A stretch of DNA of 64,000 bases from Burkholderiales bacterium (GCA_020854105.1 JADZGB010000009.1:124001-188000); one strand, 5' to 3'. Counted from the first letter of the stretch, positions 43,097-52,190 are shown. A program made the numbers and translations. The notes: generated from the letters alone by a model not told the origin.

Positions 43097-44211
43097 ACCG
43101 GCATCGCGCATGGCGCGCATGTCATGACGCCGCGGCGCGCTGGCGCATGCGGCGACGCCAGCTGCTCGCCGCACTGCCGCTGGCCCTGCTGGGCCTGGGT
43201 GCACGGGCGCAGTACGCGCCGGTCCGGCGCGGTACCCGCCTGTCGTTTCCCCGGGATCACGGCGCGCACCCGGACTATCGCACCGAGTGGTGGTACCTCA
43301 CCGGATGGGTGACCGATCCCGCCGGGCGCGACCTGGGCATCCAGATCACCTTCTTCCGCAACCGTCCGCTGCTCCAGGAAGCCAATCCGAGTCCGTTCGC
43401 GCCGCGCCAGCTGCTGTTCGCGCACGCGGCCGTGGCCGACCCGCGCGAGGGCAGTCTTCTGCACGACCAGCGCGCGGCCCGCGCCGGACTGGGCCTGGCC
43501 GAGGCCGGCACGCATACCACCGACGTGCGTCTGGACGACTGGTCGCTGGTCCTGGAGCACGACACCTATCGCAGCCGCATCGTGTCGAGAGCCTTCGGGA
43601 TGGAGCTGCGTTTCGTCGCCACGCAGGCGCCGATGCTCCAGGGTGTTGCAGGCTTCAGCCGCAAGGGCGAGCGCGAGGCGCAGGCGAGCCATTACTACAG
43701 CCGCCCACACCTGGCCACCGAGGGCGACCTGACGCTGCACGGACGGCAGGTGGCCGTGCGCGGCAGCGCCTGGCTGGACCACGAGTGGTCGAGCACCATC
43801 CTCGACGAGCGGGCCGCGGGCTGGGACTGGATCGGCATCAACCTGCACGATGGGGGCGCGCTCATGCTGTTTCGCATTCGCGGCCGCGACGGCGGGGTGC
43901 TCTACGTCGGCGGCGGATTGCGCGACGGGCGGGGCCGCTTCCGCAGCCTCGACCGGGCGGAGGTGGCGTTCGAGCCGCTGCGCACCTGGCGCTCACCGCG
44001 CACGAACGTGGACTACCCGGTGGCCATGCGCGTGCGCGCCGCCGGCGCGCAGTGGGTCCTGCAGCCGCTCATGGACGACCAGGAACTCGACTCGCGTGCG
44101 AGTACCGGTACGATCTATTGGGAAGGCGCGGTGCGGGCGATGCGCGAAGGACGCGAAGTCGGCCGGGGCTATCTCGAACTCACCGGCTACTGGCAGCCGC
44201 TGAGAGTCTGA
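43093..44211 (+). CDS. CrtC-like (lipocalin-type hydroxyneurosporene synthase domain) protein
   Basis: 372-aa secreted protein of the CrtC/AttH family (PF07143), double lipocalin-like barrels. The N-terminus has an RRRQLLAALPLALLGLGARA export signal, possibly Tat. Family motifs: HPDYRTEWWYLTGWV, a central SHYYSRPHLATEG, and WLDHEWSSTIL. Homologues include carotenoid 1,2-hydratase, but many sit with FtsX-type ABC genes and have no carotenoid link, and no carotenoid genes are here. The GTG at 43093 overlaps the permease stop (GTGA); the ATG at 43147 is an alternative start that trims the n-region. Confidence 0.88.
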   Translation: MNRHRAWRACHDAAARWRMRRRQLLAALPLALLGLGARAQYAPVRRGTRLSFPRDHGAHPDYRTEWWYLTGWVTDPAGRDLGIQITFFRNRPLLQEANPSPFAPRQLLFAHAAVADPREGSLLHDQRAARAGLGLAEAGTHTTDVRLDDWSLVLEHDTYRSRIVSRAFGMELRFVATQAPMLQGVAGFSRKGEREAQASHYYSRPHLATEGDLTLHGRQVAVRGSAWLDHEWSSTILDERAAGWDWIGINLHDGGALMLFRIRGRDGGVLYVGGGLRDGRGRFRSLDRAEVAFEPLRTWRSPRTNVDYPVAMRVRAAGAQWVLQPLMDDQELDSRASTGTIYWEGAVRAMREGREVGRGYLELTGYWQPLRV

Positions 44212-44287
44212 GGCAGATCGCCGCGTACGCCGCTTCGACGCCGGCCGGGTCGCGCCGTGGGACAGGCGCCGATGTCCGTGGCATCGA

Positions 44288-45100
44288 TCAATCCAGGAAG
44301 TACCTGAACCCGATCTCGAGGTTCCAGTCGGGCACGAACGGGATCCGGTTGCCGCCGATGCCCACCCCCGGCCGCACCCAGACCGCCAGCTTGCTGGTCA
44401 GCACGCGTCCGATCTCCAGTTCGAACGCCGCGGCGGTCTTGTTGTCGTCGCGCCAGTTCACGTACAGGCTCGGCTCGAAGTACGTGTAGAAGCGGTTGGG
44501 CAGGCGCGTGAGCAGGCTGGTGCGGAACAGACTCATGTTCACGTCGTTCTTGCCCGCGATATCGACGAAGTGCTGGACGGAGGGAAAGAACACCGACTGG
44601 ATGGAAGGCATGTCGATCAGGCCGAACACGACCGGCTGGAACACGGTCATGTCGAAGCCTACTCCCTTCTCGCCGGTGTCCAGGGACAGCTCGGGCCCCA
44701 CGACGAGCGCATAGCCATCGCCGCGCAGCGCGCGCCAGTTCAGACGCACCACCAGATCCCCGAATCCGCGGTCGTACGGACGGCCGTCTTCCCGGTTCCA
44801 CAGATAGGGCGTTTCCAGCCGCAGCGCCAGCGTGCTGGACAAGGCGTACTCGAGGCGCGGCACGAACAACGTGCGGGTGCCGCCCTCGTGCAGTGCCTGG
44901 TGCTCGTAGCGCGATTCGAAGCGGGACTGGAAGTCGGTCGGATCCAGACGCTTCTTCGCGGCGTCTTCCGCGGACATCGTCTGGCTCGTCTGTCCGGGCT
45001 GCGTGGCACCTGCGGGATCGGGCTGGTCCTGCGAATAGGCGGACGCGGCAGCGAGTGCGAGCGTTGCGGCGAGAGCCAAACTCGGAATTGGTACTGGCAC
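44288..45100 (-). CDS. putative outer-membrane beta-barrel protein
   Basis: 270 aa with a signal peptide (LALAATLALAAASAYS/Q), a short Gln/Thr/Asp-rich linker, then alternating strands ending in an aromatic C-terminus (WNLEIGFRYFLD), the signature of outer-membrane barrels. Strands include TLALRLETPYLW, LVVRLNWRAL and LAVWVRPGVGIGG. It resembles the 'transporter/MetA-pathway phenol-degradation' barrel group, but no substrate is suggested by the neighbours. It converges with the CrtC-like gene. Confidence 0.7.
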   Translation of the reverse strand: MPVPIPSLALAATLALAAASAYSQDQPDPAGATQPGQTSQTMSAEDAAKKRLDPTDFQSRFESRYEHQALHEGGTRTLFVPRLEYALSSTLALRLETPYLWNREDGRPYDRGFGDLVVRLNWRALRGDGYALVVGPELSLDTGEKGVGFDMTVFQPVVFGLIDMPSIQSVFFPSVQHFVDIAGKNDVNMSLFRTSLLTRLPNRFYTYFEPSLYVNWRDDNKTAAAFELEIGRVLTSKLAVWVRPGVGIGGNRIPFVPDWNLEIGFRYFLD

Positions 45101-45214
45101 GGGGTTCTCTTGGGCTTGTGCTTGTGCGGCGCGAACGCGCCCGGGAGGCTGCGCAGTCTAAGGCAAAGTCGGGCAGGCTGCAGCAATTGCAGACCGCCGC
45201 GCCTCGAAATGGAA

Positions 45215-45955
45215 TCAGTTCAGACGCGATTCCAGGTGCGCGATGAAGCTGCGCACGCGCCTGGCATTCTGGCCCAGGTCGCTGCGGCCCACGCGCGACT
45301 TGGAGCGCACGTCCACACGCGCGCCCTGCGCGGTCTGCGTGATCCGTACGACCATGTCGTCGGTGAAGCCGTACCAGAAGCTGGTGTGGCTGGCCTCGAG
45401 CCGTCCCTGGGCGAGGTCGGCACCGGTCAGCTGCAGGTCCATGTCCTGGATGCTCTGGCGCGCGGCCTCGAACACCCTGTCCTTCGGTGCCTGGAACATC
45501 ACCGGCACGATGTCGGGATAGGCCTTCTTCTGCTCTGTCGCCACGTCCGGACCGTCGTAGGCCACCGGATGGTCGCCCTCCCGGCGCAACTGCGCGGCTG
45601 CAACGAACTGCGGCGGATTCTCCGTGTCGGTCGAGATGTCGTGGATGTAGGGCAGAGCGTCCAGCGTCTGCTTCCATTGCCACGGCACGTAGGCGAACCC
45701 GAGAGCGATCACCAGGCCGGCAATGCCGCTCACCAGTGCCGAGCGGGTGCCGCGCGAGAACAGGATGCCGAGGATGGACAGCACGCCCGCGCCGAGCGAC
45801 ACGAAAAACACGGTGCGCAGAACGAGAAAACCGGTGCGGAAGTGCCACAGGCCGGCCTGGTAGCCGAAGCCCGAGAGCATCGCCGCGATGACGCAGACGA
45901 CGGCGAGCGTGAGACCGGAGTAAGCCAGCCGGCGTCCGAAGCGTCCCGTCTGCAT
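45215..45955 (-). CDS. DUF1499 membrane protein
   Basis: 246 aa. Three or four membrane helices occupy residues ~10-100 (LAYSGLTLAVVCVIAAMLSG, FLVLRTVFFVSLGAGVLSILG, ALVSGIAGLVIALGF). The C-terminal half is the DUF1499 domain, beginning after the ISTDTENPPQF motif and containing EASHTSFWYGFTDDMVVRI with the final RVGRSDLGQNARRVRSFI. The family is widespread and uncharacterised. The ATG at 45955 gives a sensible membrane start. The Rieske oxygenase gene ends 13 bp upstream on the same strand, so they may be one transcript. Confidence 0.85.
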   Translation of the reverse strand: MQTGRFGRRLAYSGLTLAVVCVIAAMLSGFGYQAGLWHFRTGFLVLRTVFFVSLGAGVLSILGILFSRGTRSALVSGIAGLVIALGFAYVPWQWKQTLDALPYIHDISTDTENPPQFVAAAQLRREGDHPVAYDGPDVATEQKKAYPDIVPVMFQAPKDRVFEAARQSIQDMDLQLTGADLAQGRLEASHTSFWYGFTDDMVVRITQTAQGARVDVRSKSRVGRSDLGQNARRVRSFIAHLESRLN

Positions 45956-45968
45956 GCGCACCTCCACC

Positions 45969-47069
45969 CTAGGATTGTCCGAGTTGTCGGCGCAGGAACT
46001 CGTGCATGTGGACCATGCCATCCTCGTGCGGCGAGTGATAGGGGCCGACGTCCTCCTGTCCGTTGAGCCACAGGGCCTTGCGTCCTTTATGCAGCCACGT
46101 GCAGATCTCCGTATCCTCGGCCGCCGACTCGGCATACGCCGCCTGATGCGCCTCCACCAGTTCGCGCTCGAACAAGGCGACTTCCTCGGGATAAAAGAAC
46201 TCGACGACGTTGAGGGTGCGCTCGGGTGCCAGCGGGACGAGCGTGCTGATCACGAGTCCGTAGGGATACCACTCGAGCATGACGTTCGGATAGAGAATGC
46301 ACCACAGCGTGCCATAGCGCGGCAGCTCGCCGCCGCTGTACTGGAGAATCGCGTTGCGATAGCGCGTGTAGTGCGGCGAGACCTGGTTGCGGAACTCGTC
46401 CTTGATCCCGAGCATCTGGCAGGACCAGCGCTCTCCGAAGCCCCACTTGTAGTTGCCGGGGTCGACGAAGTACTGAAGGCCCGGGTGGTAGGGTACGACG
46501 TGGTACATCTCGAGGAAGATCTCGAGGAAGTTCTTCCAGTTGTACTCGAGCACGTCCACGTGGGCACGCTCGAAGACGTAGCCGCTGAAGTCGAACTCGC
46601 TGGCGAGGGGGAAGTCGGCCAGATCCTTGGCCGGATCGCGCGGTCCCCTGAACAGCAGGCCGTGCCAGTTGATCAGTGGCGTCTCGATCAGGCCCATGTC
46701 GGGGTTCCGGTCGAACTCGGGTGCCCCCATCATCCTGCCGTCCAGGTCGTAGGTCCACTTGTGCACCGGACACACGATGTTGCGCACGTTGCCGCGGCCC
46801 TCCAGGAGCAGCGACTGGCGATGCCGGCAGACGTTGTCGAGCAGGTGCACGCCTCCCGGGCTGCGCACCAGCATCTTGCCGTGCCGCGACCAGTCCAGCG
46901 TGTAGTAGTCGCCCTCGCTGGGAACCATCAGTTCGTGGCCGACATATCCCGGTCCCTGGTCGAGTACCAGCCTGCGCTCCTGCTCGAAGATGGCCGGATC
47001 GAAGTACCAGGAGATCGGCAGCTGCGAGCGGTTAGGGGTCAGGTGGGTGCTGCTCAGGATGTCGGACAT
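45969..47069 (-). CDS. Rieske-type aromatic ring-hydroxylating oxygenase alpha subunit
   Basis: 366-aa oxygenase subunit. The Rieske [2Fe-2S] ligands are C81, H83, C100 and H103 (DNVCRHRQS ... VCPVHKW). The mononuclear iron site is in FLEMYHVVPYHPG (two His), with the bridging Asp probably in the NWKNFLE region. The start at 47069 (MSDILSSTHLTP) follows the family; the long frame upstream is repeat DNA. Such proteins demethylate or hydroxylate carnitine, betaine or aromatic substrates; no reductase gene is near, so the substrate is unknown. Confidence 0.92.
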   Translation of the reverse strand: MSDILSSTHLTPNRSQLPISWYFDPAIFEQERRLVLDQGPGYVGHELMVPSEGDYYTLDWSRHGKMLVRSPGGVHLLDNVCRHRQSLLLEGRGNVRNIVCPVHKWTYDLDGRMMGAPEFDRNPDMGLIETPLINWHGLLFRGPRDPAKDLADFPLASEFDFSGYVFERAHVDVLEYNWKNFLEIFLEMYHVVPYHPGLQYFVDPGNYKWGFGERWSCQMLGIKDEFRNQVSPHYTRYRNAILQYSGGELPRYGTLWCILYPNVMLEWYPYGLVISTLVPLAPERTLNVVEFFYPEEVALFERELVEAHQAAYAESAAEDTEICTWLHKGRKALWLNGQEDVGPYHSPHEDGMVHMHEFLRRQLGQS

Positions 47070-47184
47070 GGCGCAGTCTCGATGGACGTGGGGAGGCGGC
47101 GCAAAGTGTAGCGTCAAAGCCCTGAGCCGTTGCGCTTGGGCGTGCAAGCTGGATGCCGCGTATCGGTCAGCCCTGCTGAAATGA

Positions 47185-47375
47185 CAACGTACTCGTCGTC
47201 CCGGCGAAACCTGCCCCGGAGTGCCTGAATCCGGGGGCCGGGGCCCAGCGTACCGCCCCACCCGTCGCCCCGGCGCACGCCGGGGCCGAGCGTACAGCGA
47301 AAGGGCAGTTCTACTGCCTGGATCCTGGCGAAGCCTGCCCCGGAATGCTTTGATCCGGAGGCCGGGATCCGGCGC
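47185..47375 (+). repeat. cluster of dispersed palindromic repeats between the Rieske gene and tex
   Basis: Two full copies (CGTCGTCCCGGCGAAACC..., and CCTGGCGAAGCCTGCCCCGG... ending GGCCGGGATCCGG) flank a short one (CGTCGCCCCGGCGCACG). Each full copy has the form head, CCTGCCCCGGA, then a CCGGGGCC tail. This repeat cluster and plain sequence fill the 410-bp gap 47070-47479; no gene is seen in it. Confidence 0.75.
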
Positions 47376-47479
47376 AAAACGAGACGGCCCTTCTTCTCCG
47401 ACGCTTCCCTGCGATGCCAATCGTCCCTGTCGATCGCGTATAGTGCGCAGTCCGTTTGACCTCCTCGCGTTTTCTGCTG

Positions 47480-50035
47480 ATGCTTCCCCCGATCGAGCAA
47501 CGCATCGCCGTCGAACTGGGCGTGCGAGCGGCACAGGTTTCCGCCGCGGTTTCGCTGATAGACGAAGGCGCGACCGTTCCATTCATCGCGCGCTATCGCA
47601 AGGAGGCCACCGGCGGCCTCGACGACACGCAGTTGCGCACGCTCGAGGAGCGCCTCGGTTACCTGCGTGAGCTGGAGGAACGTCGCACCGCGATCCTCGC
47701 CAGCATCCAGGAGCAGGGCAAGCTCGGTCCCGAACTGCGTGCACGGGTCGAGGATGCCGACACCAAGCAGCGCCTGGAAGACCTGTACCTGCCCTACAAG
47801 CCGAAGCGCCGCACCAAGGCGCAGATCGCGCGCGAGGCAGGACTCGAACCACTCGCCGAGGCGCTGCTGGCGGACTCGACGCTCGATCCCCAGACCGAAG
47901 CCGCGAAGTATCTGCGCGATGCCTTCACCAATGCCGAGGGCGACAGCAATCCCGGCGTGCCGGACACGAAATCGGCGCTCGACGGTGCCCGCCAGATCCT
48001 CACCGAGCGCTTCGCCGAGGACGCGGAACTGATCGGTCGCCTGCGCGAGCATCTGCGAGACAACGGCCGCGTGGTATCGAAGGTGGCCGAAGGCAAGGAA
48101 GAGCCGGGCGCGAAGTTCCGTGACTACTTCGACTACGCCGAGAAGTTCCAGGCGGTGCCCCCGCACCGCGCGCTCGCCCTGTTCCGCGGGCGCAACGAGG
48201 AGGTGCTGCGGGTCGCGCTCGAGCTGCCGGAGGCACTGGAGGAGGCGGCACCCGGCACGCGGCCGGAGCCGACCAGCGCGGAGCGCATGATCGCGGCGCG
48301 CTTCGGCATTGTCGACAGGGGACGCGCCGCCGATGTCTGGCTGATGGAGACGGTGCGCTGGGCGTGGCGCGTGAAGATCGGCTGGCAGATCGAGAGCGAC
48401 CTGTTCGCCACACTGCGCGAGCGGGCGGAGGAGGAAGCGATCCGCGTGTTCGCGCGCAACCTGCACGATCTGCTGCTGGCCGCGCCCGCGGGTCCGCGCG
48501 CCGCCATCGGCCTCGATCCCGGCCTGCGCACGGGCGTGAAGGTGGCGGTGATCGACCGCACCGGCAAGCTGGTGGACACGGGCACCATCTTCCCGCACGC
48601 ACCGCGCAAGGACTGGGACGGAGCCATCGCCACGCTCGCGGCATTGGTGGAGAAGCACGACGCGCGGCTGGTCAGCATCGGCAACGGTACCGCCTCGCGA
48701 GAGACGGACAAGCTGGTGGGCGAGCTGATGAAGCGGCATGCGGCGCTCGGGCTGACCAAGGTCATCGTGTCGGAGGCGGGTGCGTCCGTGTATTCGGCCT
48801 CCGAACTGGCCGCGAAGGAGTTCCCGCGACTCGACGTGAGCCTGCGCGGCGCCGTCTCCATCGCGCGGCGGCTGCAGGATCCGCTCGCTGAACTGGTGAA
48901 GATCGACCCGAAGTCGATCGGCGTCGGCCAATACCAGCACGACGTCAGCCAGAGCCGGCTCGCGCGCAGCCTGGACGCGGTGGTCGAGGACTGCGTGAAT
49001 GCGGTCGGCGTGGACGTCAACACCGCCTCGGTGGCGCTGCTGGCGCGCATCTCCGGGCTGTCGAACGCGCTGGCAGAGAACATCGTCCGCCATCGCGACG
49101 AACACGGGCCGTTTCCCAACCGGGAAGCGCTGCGCGAGGTCGCGCGCATGGGTCCGAAGACCTTCGAGCTGGCGGCCGGCTTCCTTCGTGTGATGCAGGG
49201 AGACAACCCGCTCGACGCATCCGCCGTGCATCCGGAAGCCTATCCGGTGGTCGAGCGCATCCTCGCCCAGGTGCAGCGCTCGGTGCGCGAGGTGATGGGC
49301 AATGCCGCTGTTCTGAAATCCCTCGATCCGCAGCGCTACATCGACGAGCGCTTCGGACTGCCGACCGTGCAGGACATCCTGCGCGAGCTGGAGAAGCCGG
49401 GCCGGGATCCGCGGCCCGAGTTCAGGACGGCGACATTCAGAGAGGGCGTGCAGGAGCTGAAGGACCTGCAGCCGGGGATGCCGCTCGAGGGCGTGGTGAC
49501 CAATGTCACCAACTTCGGTGCCTTCGTCGATATCGGTGTGCACCAGGACGGCCTGGTGCACATCTCCGCCATGTCGCACAAGTTCGTGAAGGATCCGCGC
49601 GAAGTGGTGAAGGCGGGCGACGTGGTCAAGGTGAAGGTGCTCCAGGTCGATCTGCAGCGCAAGCGCATCGCGCTGAGCATGCGCCTGGACGATGCGCCGG
49701 CCGATCGCCCCGCCGCCCGCCGTCCCGGCGAAAGCCCCTCTAATCGTCGTCTCGGCGAAAGCCGGGACCCAGGTACTTCGCGACCCGACTCCAACCGCCG
49801 TCCCGGCGAAAGCCGGAATCCAGGTACTTCGCGACCCGAATCCTTCCGTCGTCCCGGGGAAAGCGCCTCCGCCCGCCGCCCCGGCGAAAGCCCCTCCAAT
49901 CGTCGTCCCGGTGAAAGCCGGGACCCAGCGAAACAGAAAGGCGCGGCATCCCCCAAGCGCACGGAGCAGACCAAGCCGCCCGGCGGCGCCATGGCCGAGG
50001 CACTTGCGCGGGCGCTCAAACGGCCGCTCTCCTGA
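47480..50035 (+). CDS. tex: Tex RNA-binding transcription accessory protein with repeat-expanded C-terminal tail
   Basis: 851-aa cytosolic nucleic-acid-binding protein, homologue of Spt6. Domains in order: N-terminal Tex helical region ([20 protein letters not shown], ~30-50), YqgF-like RNase H fold ([17 protein letters not shown], ~344), helix-hairpin-helix pair ([22 protein letters not shown]), and S1 domain ([20 protein letters not shown], ~665-740). Residues 747-817 are six copies of an RRPGES unit made by a dispersed DNA repeat. The conserved last helix ([12 protein letters not shown]) follows. ATG at 47480 is chosen over a TTG at 47456. It is ~60-80 residues longer than usual. Confidence 0.95.
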   Translation: MLPPIEQRIAVELGVRAAQVSAAVSLIDEGATVPFIARYRKEATGGLDDTQLRTLEERLGYLRELEERRTAILASIQEQGKLGPELRARVEDADTKQRLEDLYLPYKPKRRTKAQIAREAGLEPLAEALLADSTLDPQTEAAKYLRDAFTNAEGDSNPGVPDTKSALDGARQILTERFAEDAELIGRLREHLRDNGRVVSKVAEGKEEPGAKFRDYFDYAEKFQAVPPHRALALFRGRNEEVLRVALELPEALEEAAPGTRPEPTSAERMIAARFGIVDRGRAADVWLMETVRWAWRVKIGWQIESDLFATLRERAEEEAIRVFARNLHDLLLAAPAGPRAAIGLDPGLRTGVKVAVIDRTGKLVDTGTIFPHAPRKDWDGAIATLAALVEKHDARLVSIGNGTASRETDKLVGELMKRHAALGLTKVIVSEAGASVYSASELAAKEFPRLDVSLRGAVSIARRLQDPLAELVKIDPKSIGVGQYQHDVSQSRLARSLDAVVEDCVNAVGVDVNTASVALLARISGLSNALAENIVRHRDEHGPFPNREALREVARMGPKTFELAAGFLRVMQGDNPLDASAVHPEAYPVVERILAQVQRSVREVMGNAAVLKSLDPQRYIDERFGLPTVQDILRELEKPGRDPRPEFRTATFREGVQELKDLQPGMPLEGVVTNVTNFGAFVDIGVHQDGLVHISAMSHKFVKDPREVVKAGDVVKVKVLQVDLQRKRIALSMRLDDAPADRPAARRPGESPSNRRLGESRDPGTSRPDSNRRPGESRNPGTSRPESFRRPGESASARRPGESPSNRRPGESRDPAKQKGAASPKRTEQTKPPGGAMAEALARALKRPLS
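49718..49930 (+). repeat. in-frame array of dispersed palindromic repeats within tex
   Basis: Six heads of CGYCGTCCCGGCGAAAGC at 49718, 49745, 49796, 49847, 49874 and 49901. Spacings are 27, 51, 51, 27 and 27 bp, all multiples of three, so each encodes R-R-P-G-E-S. The second, third and sixth are followed by the CGGGACCCAGG tail half of the element. Confidence 0.85.
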
Positions 50036-50131
50036 AGACTGCCTGGTGCCTGGGCCGACATTTAAGATGAATCAATGAACCGGGCATCGGCTCGCGTAGG
50101 ATTCGCAGGGAACAGGTGGAAGGAGCGGGGA

Positions 50132-50569
50132 ATGTTGCTGGAATGGACCGACGGGCTGGTGCTGGGGCACGAGCGCATGGACGACACGCACCGGGAATTC
50201 GTCGATCAGCTCAATGCCCTGGGCGAGGCGAGCGATGACGAGATGCTGGACCGGTTGGACGCGTTTTACGCTCACACGGTTGCGCATTTCGAGCAGGAGA
50301 ACGAGTGGATGCGCGCCATCGCCTTTCCGCCTGCGCACTGCCACACGGCCGAGCACGAGGGCGTCCTCGAGGTCATGCGCGAGGTACGCCGACACCTCGT
50401 CGAGAAGCAGAACTACAACGTCGGCCGCGTGCTCGCCAGGGAGATCGCCGACTGGTTCCGCGGCCATGCAGCGACCATGGACGCGATGCTGGCGCAGATG
50501 ATGAATATGCGGGGCGTCGGCGAGAACGTATCCGAGCTCGGCTGCGCCCACGGCGGCGCCTGTTCCTGA
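50132..50569 (+). CDS. bacteriohemerythrin
   Basis: 145-aa four-helix O2-binding protein. Di-iron ligands follow the hemerythrin pattern: GHERMDDTHREF (first His), HTVAHFEQENEWM (His and Glu), CHTAEHEGVLE (His, His/Glu) and HAATMDAML. The start at 50132 (MLLEWTDG) is typical and follows GGAGCGGGGA. It may store or sense O2 or deliver it to oxygenases. C-terminal Cys pair (LGCAHGGACS) is unusual and might bind metal or respond to redox. Monocistronic, downstream of tex. Confidence 0.93.
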   Translation: MLLEWTDGLVLGHERMDDTHREFVDQLNALGEASDDEMLDRLDAFYAHTVAHFEQENEWMRAIAFPPAHCHTAEHEGVLEVMREVRRHLVEKQNYNVGRVLAREIADWFRGHAATMDAMLAQMMNMRGVGENVSELGCAHGGACS

Positions 50570-50616
50570 TCTCGCTGACGCGCGGCCGACGCCGACTTCG
50601 GCCGGCATGACGGATT

Positions 50617-50643
50617 CGTCGTCCCGGTGCCTCACTCCCGGTG
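50617..50643 (+). repeat. partial dispersed repeat at the LysR 3' end
   Basis: CGTCGTCCCGGTGCCTCACT followed by CCCGGTG is a head fragment of the same repeat; it overlaps the stop region of the minus-strand LysR gene that ends at 50632. Confidence 0.45.
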
Positions 50644-51549
50644 CTGCCAGCGATCCCAGTAAGGTTCCGGCCCCAGCCTGTCGGCCAGGAAGTCCACGAA
50701 GGTGCGCACCTTGGCGCTGAGGAACTTGCGGCTCAGGAATACCGCATACGCACTCAGTTCTGCCGGCCGGTAGTCGGGCATCACCGCTTCGAGCTGGCCG
50801 TTCTCGAGCGCCTCGCCGGCGATGAACGTAGGCTGCAGCACCAGGCCGAGACCGTCGATGGCCGCCCGGTACAGCACCTCGCCATGATTGGCGCGCAGCG
50901 ACCCGCGCACGGGAATGTTCACCGGCCCATCGGGACCGATCACCGGCCACTCGTTGCCGCCGCGCGTATAGGTGTAGCCCAGACAGTTGTGCTTCGCCAG
51001 ATCCTCGGGGGTGCGCGGGCGCCCGTGCCGGGCGAAGTACGTCGGCGACCCGCAGATGACCAGGCGGACGGGACACAGGCGGCGTGCCACCAGACTCGAC
51101 TCGCCCAGCGTTCCGATCCGCAGGGCGAGATCCACGCCTTCCTCCGCCAGATCGATGAAGCGATCGCTCAGACTCAGATCCACAGTCACCTCGGGGAAGC
51201 GCGCGCTGTACTCGGGCAGAAGCCGCGACAGGTGGCGTGAGCCGAACACCACCGGTGCGTTCAGGCGCAAGGTTCCGCGCGGTTGCTGGGTGTGGCTCGC
51301 AACCGACGCGTCCATCTCCTCGACGTCGCGCAGCACCTGCTGCGAGCGCTCGAAATAGGCGGCGCCTGCTTCCGTGAGCGAGAGCCGCCTCGTGCTGCGC
51401 TGGAGGAGGCGGGTGCCCAGGCGCGCTTCGAGGTCCTGCACGTAGCGGCTGACCATCGCCTGCGAGATCCCCAGACGCTGGGCCGCGGCAACGAAGCTGC
51501 CGCTCTCCACCACCCGCACGAAGGCTTCCATCGAAGAAAGGCGGTCCAT
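50632..51549 (-). CDS. LysR-family transcriptional regulator (divergent to DoxX/dioxygenase)
   Basis: 305-aa LTTR: MDRLSSMEAFVRVVESGSFVA N-terminus, recognition helix QAMVSRYVQDLEARLGTRLLQR, and effector domain with LRLNAPVVFGSRHL and PVRLVICGSPTYFARHG. This sequence type (CrgA/DsdC-like 'YafC group') often regulates divergent quinone/aldehyde-stress genes. Its start codon lies within a CATCTAT/ATAGATG dyad, which suggests autoregulation. The divergent DoxX and dioxygenase genes are its likely targets. Confidence 0.94.
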   Translation of the reverse strand: MDRLSSMEAFVRVVESGSFVAAAQRLGISQAMVSRYVQDLEARLGTRLLQRSTRRLSLTEAGAAYFERSQQVLRDVEEMDASVASHTQQPRGTLRLNAPVVFGSRHLSRLLPEYSARFPEVTVDLSLSDRFIDLAEEGVDLALRIGTLGESSLVARRLCPVRLVICGSPTYFARHGRPRTPEDLAKHNCLGYTYTRGGNEWPVIGPDGPVNIPVRGSLRANHGEVLYRAAIDGLGLVLQPTFIAGEALENGQLEAVMPDYRPAELSAYAVFLSRKFLSAKVRTFVDFLADRLGPEPYWDRWQHRE

Positions 51550-51618
51550 CTATTTATGTCATACACGCATAGATGGAATGCATTATTAAGTATTTATCTC
51601 CTATTCTGCAACGAATAG
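51547..51618. promoter_or_regulatory. LTTR operator region with two dyads
   Basis: Dyad 1: CATCTAT (51547-51553) and ATAGATG (51569-51575), overlapping the LysR start. Dyad 2: CTATTC-TGCAAC-GAATAG (51601-51618), a perfect LTTR-style T-N11-A box. The AT-rich stretch also includes TATTAAG and TTTATCT elements for divergent promoters. Confidence 0.5.
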
Positions 51619-51690
51619 AGTGCACTCATCCGCGCAGCAGTTCGGTAATCACCGCGGAGTTTCTCAAATTCGCAACTAACCCTCGAGGAG

Positions 51691-52119
51691 ATGGAAATGA
51701 TCGACGCCCGTACCGCCCCCTATGCCGCCCTGATCCTGCGTGTCAGCCTCGGCCTGATGTTCGTCGCGCATGGCCTGCTGAAGGTTCTGGTGTTCACCCT
51801 GCCCGGCACCGCGCAGTTCTTCGGCTCGCTCGGGTTGCCCGAATGGCTGGCCTATCCGGTGACGGCGATGGAACTGGTCGGCGGCGCCATGCTCATTGCG
51901 GGCATCTGGTCTCGCTGGGTGGCCCTGGCGCTCGTGCCGGTGCTGCTCGGCGCGACAGGTGCGCACTGGGGCAACGGCTGGCTGTTCACCGCGCCGAACG
52001 GGGGATGGGAATATCCGGTATTCCTGACCTTCGCCGCCATCGCACAGGCCCTGCTCGGCGATGGCGCCCATGCCCTGCGCACGGGCGCGCAGCGCGCATC
52101 GCGCTTGCAGCCTGCATGA
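51691..52119 (+). CDS. DoxX-family membrane protein
   Basis: 142 aa, four membrane helices (AALILRVSLGLMFVAHGLLKV, WLAYPVTAMELVGGAMLIAG, WVALALVPVLLGATG, FLTFAAIAQALLG). DoxX/YphA proteins are quinone-associated membrane proteins of unclear activity, often induced by quinone or aromatic stress. ATG at 51691 with GAGGAGATG-type Shine-Dalgarno; an in-frame ATG two codons later is possible. Divergent LysR gene upstream and a DODA dioxygenase gene 71 bp downstream point to one inducible operon. Confidence 0.92.
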   Translation: MEMIDARTAPYAALILRVSLGLMFVAHGLLKVLVFTLPGTAQFFGSLGLPEWLAYPVTAMELVGGAMLIAGIWSRWVALALVPVLLGATGAHWGNGWLFTAPNGGWEYPVFLTFAAIAQALLGDGAHALRTGAQRASRLQPA

Positions 52120-52190
52120 CTTCCCTGCACGCAGATCCATGCGAACCGCCGCCCTCGGGAGCGAGGGCGGCACATTGACGGAGCGTACAC

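Noticed and set aside
40103..43204. Long open frames antisense to the permease gene, and similar ones antisense to the RND permeases, hsdR and pepN
   Set aside because: They are His/Arg/Gln-rich, without recognisable domains, and arise from the third-position GC bias of the real genes on the other strand.
43093..44211. Carotenoid 1,2-hydratase in a pigment pathway
   Set aside because: The CrtC domain is present, but no crt genes occur in the window and the operon partners are an esterase and an ABC permease.
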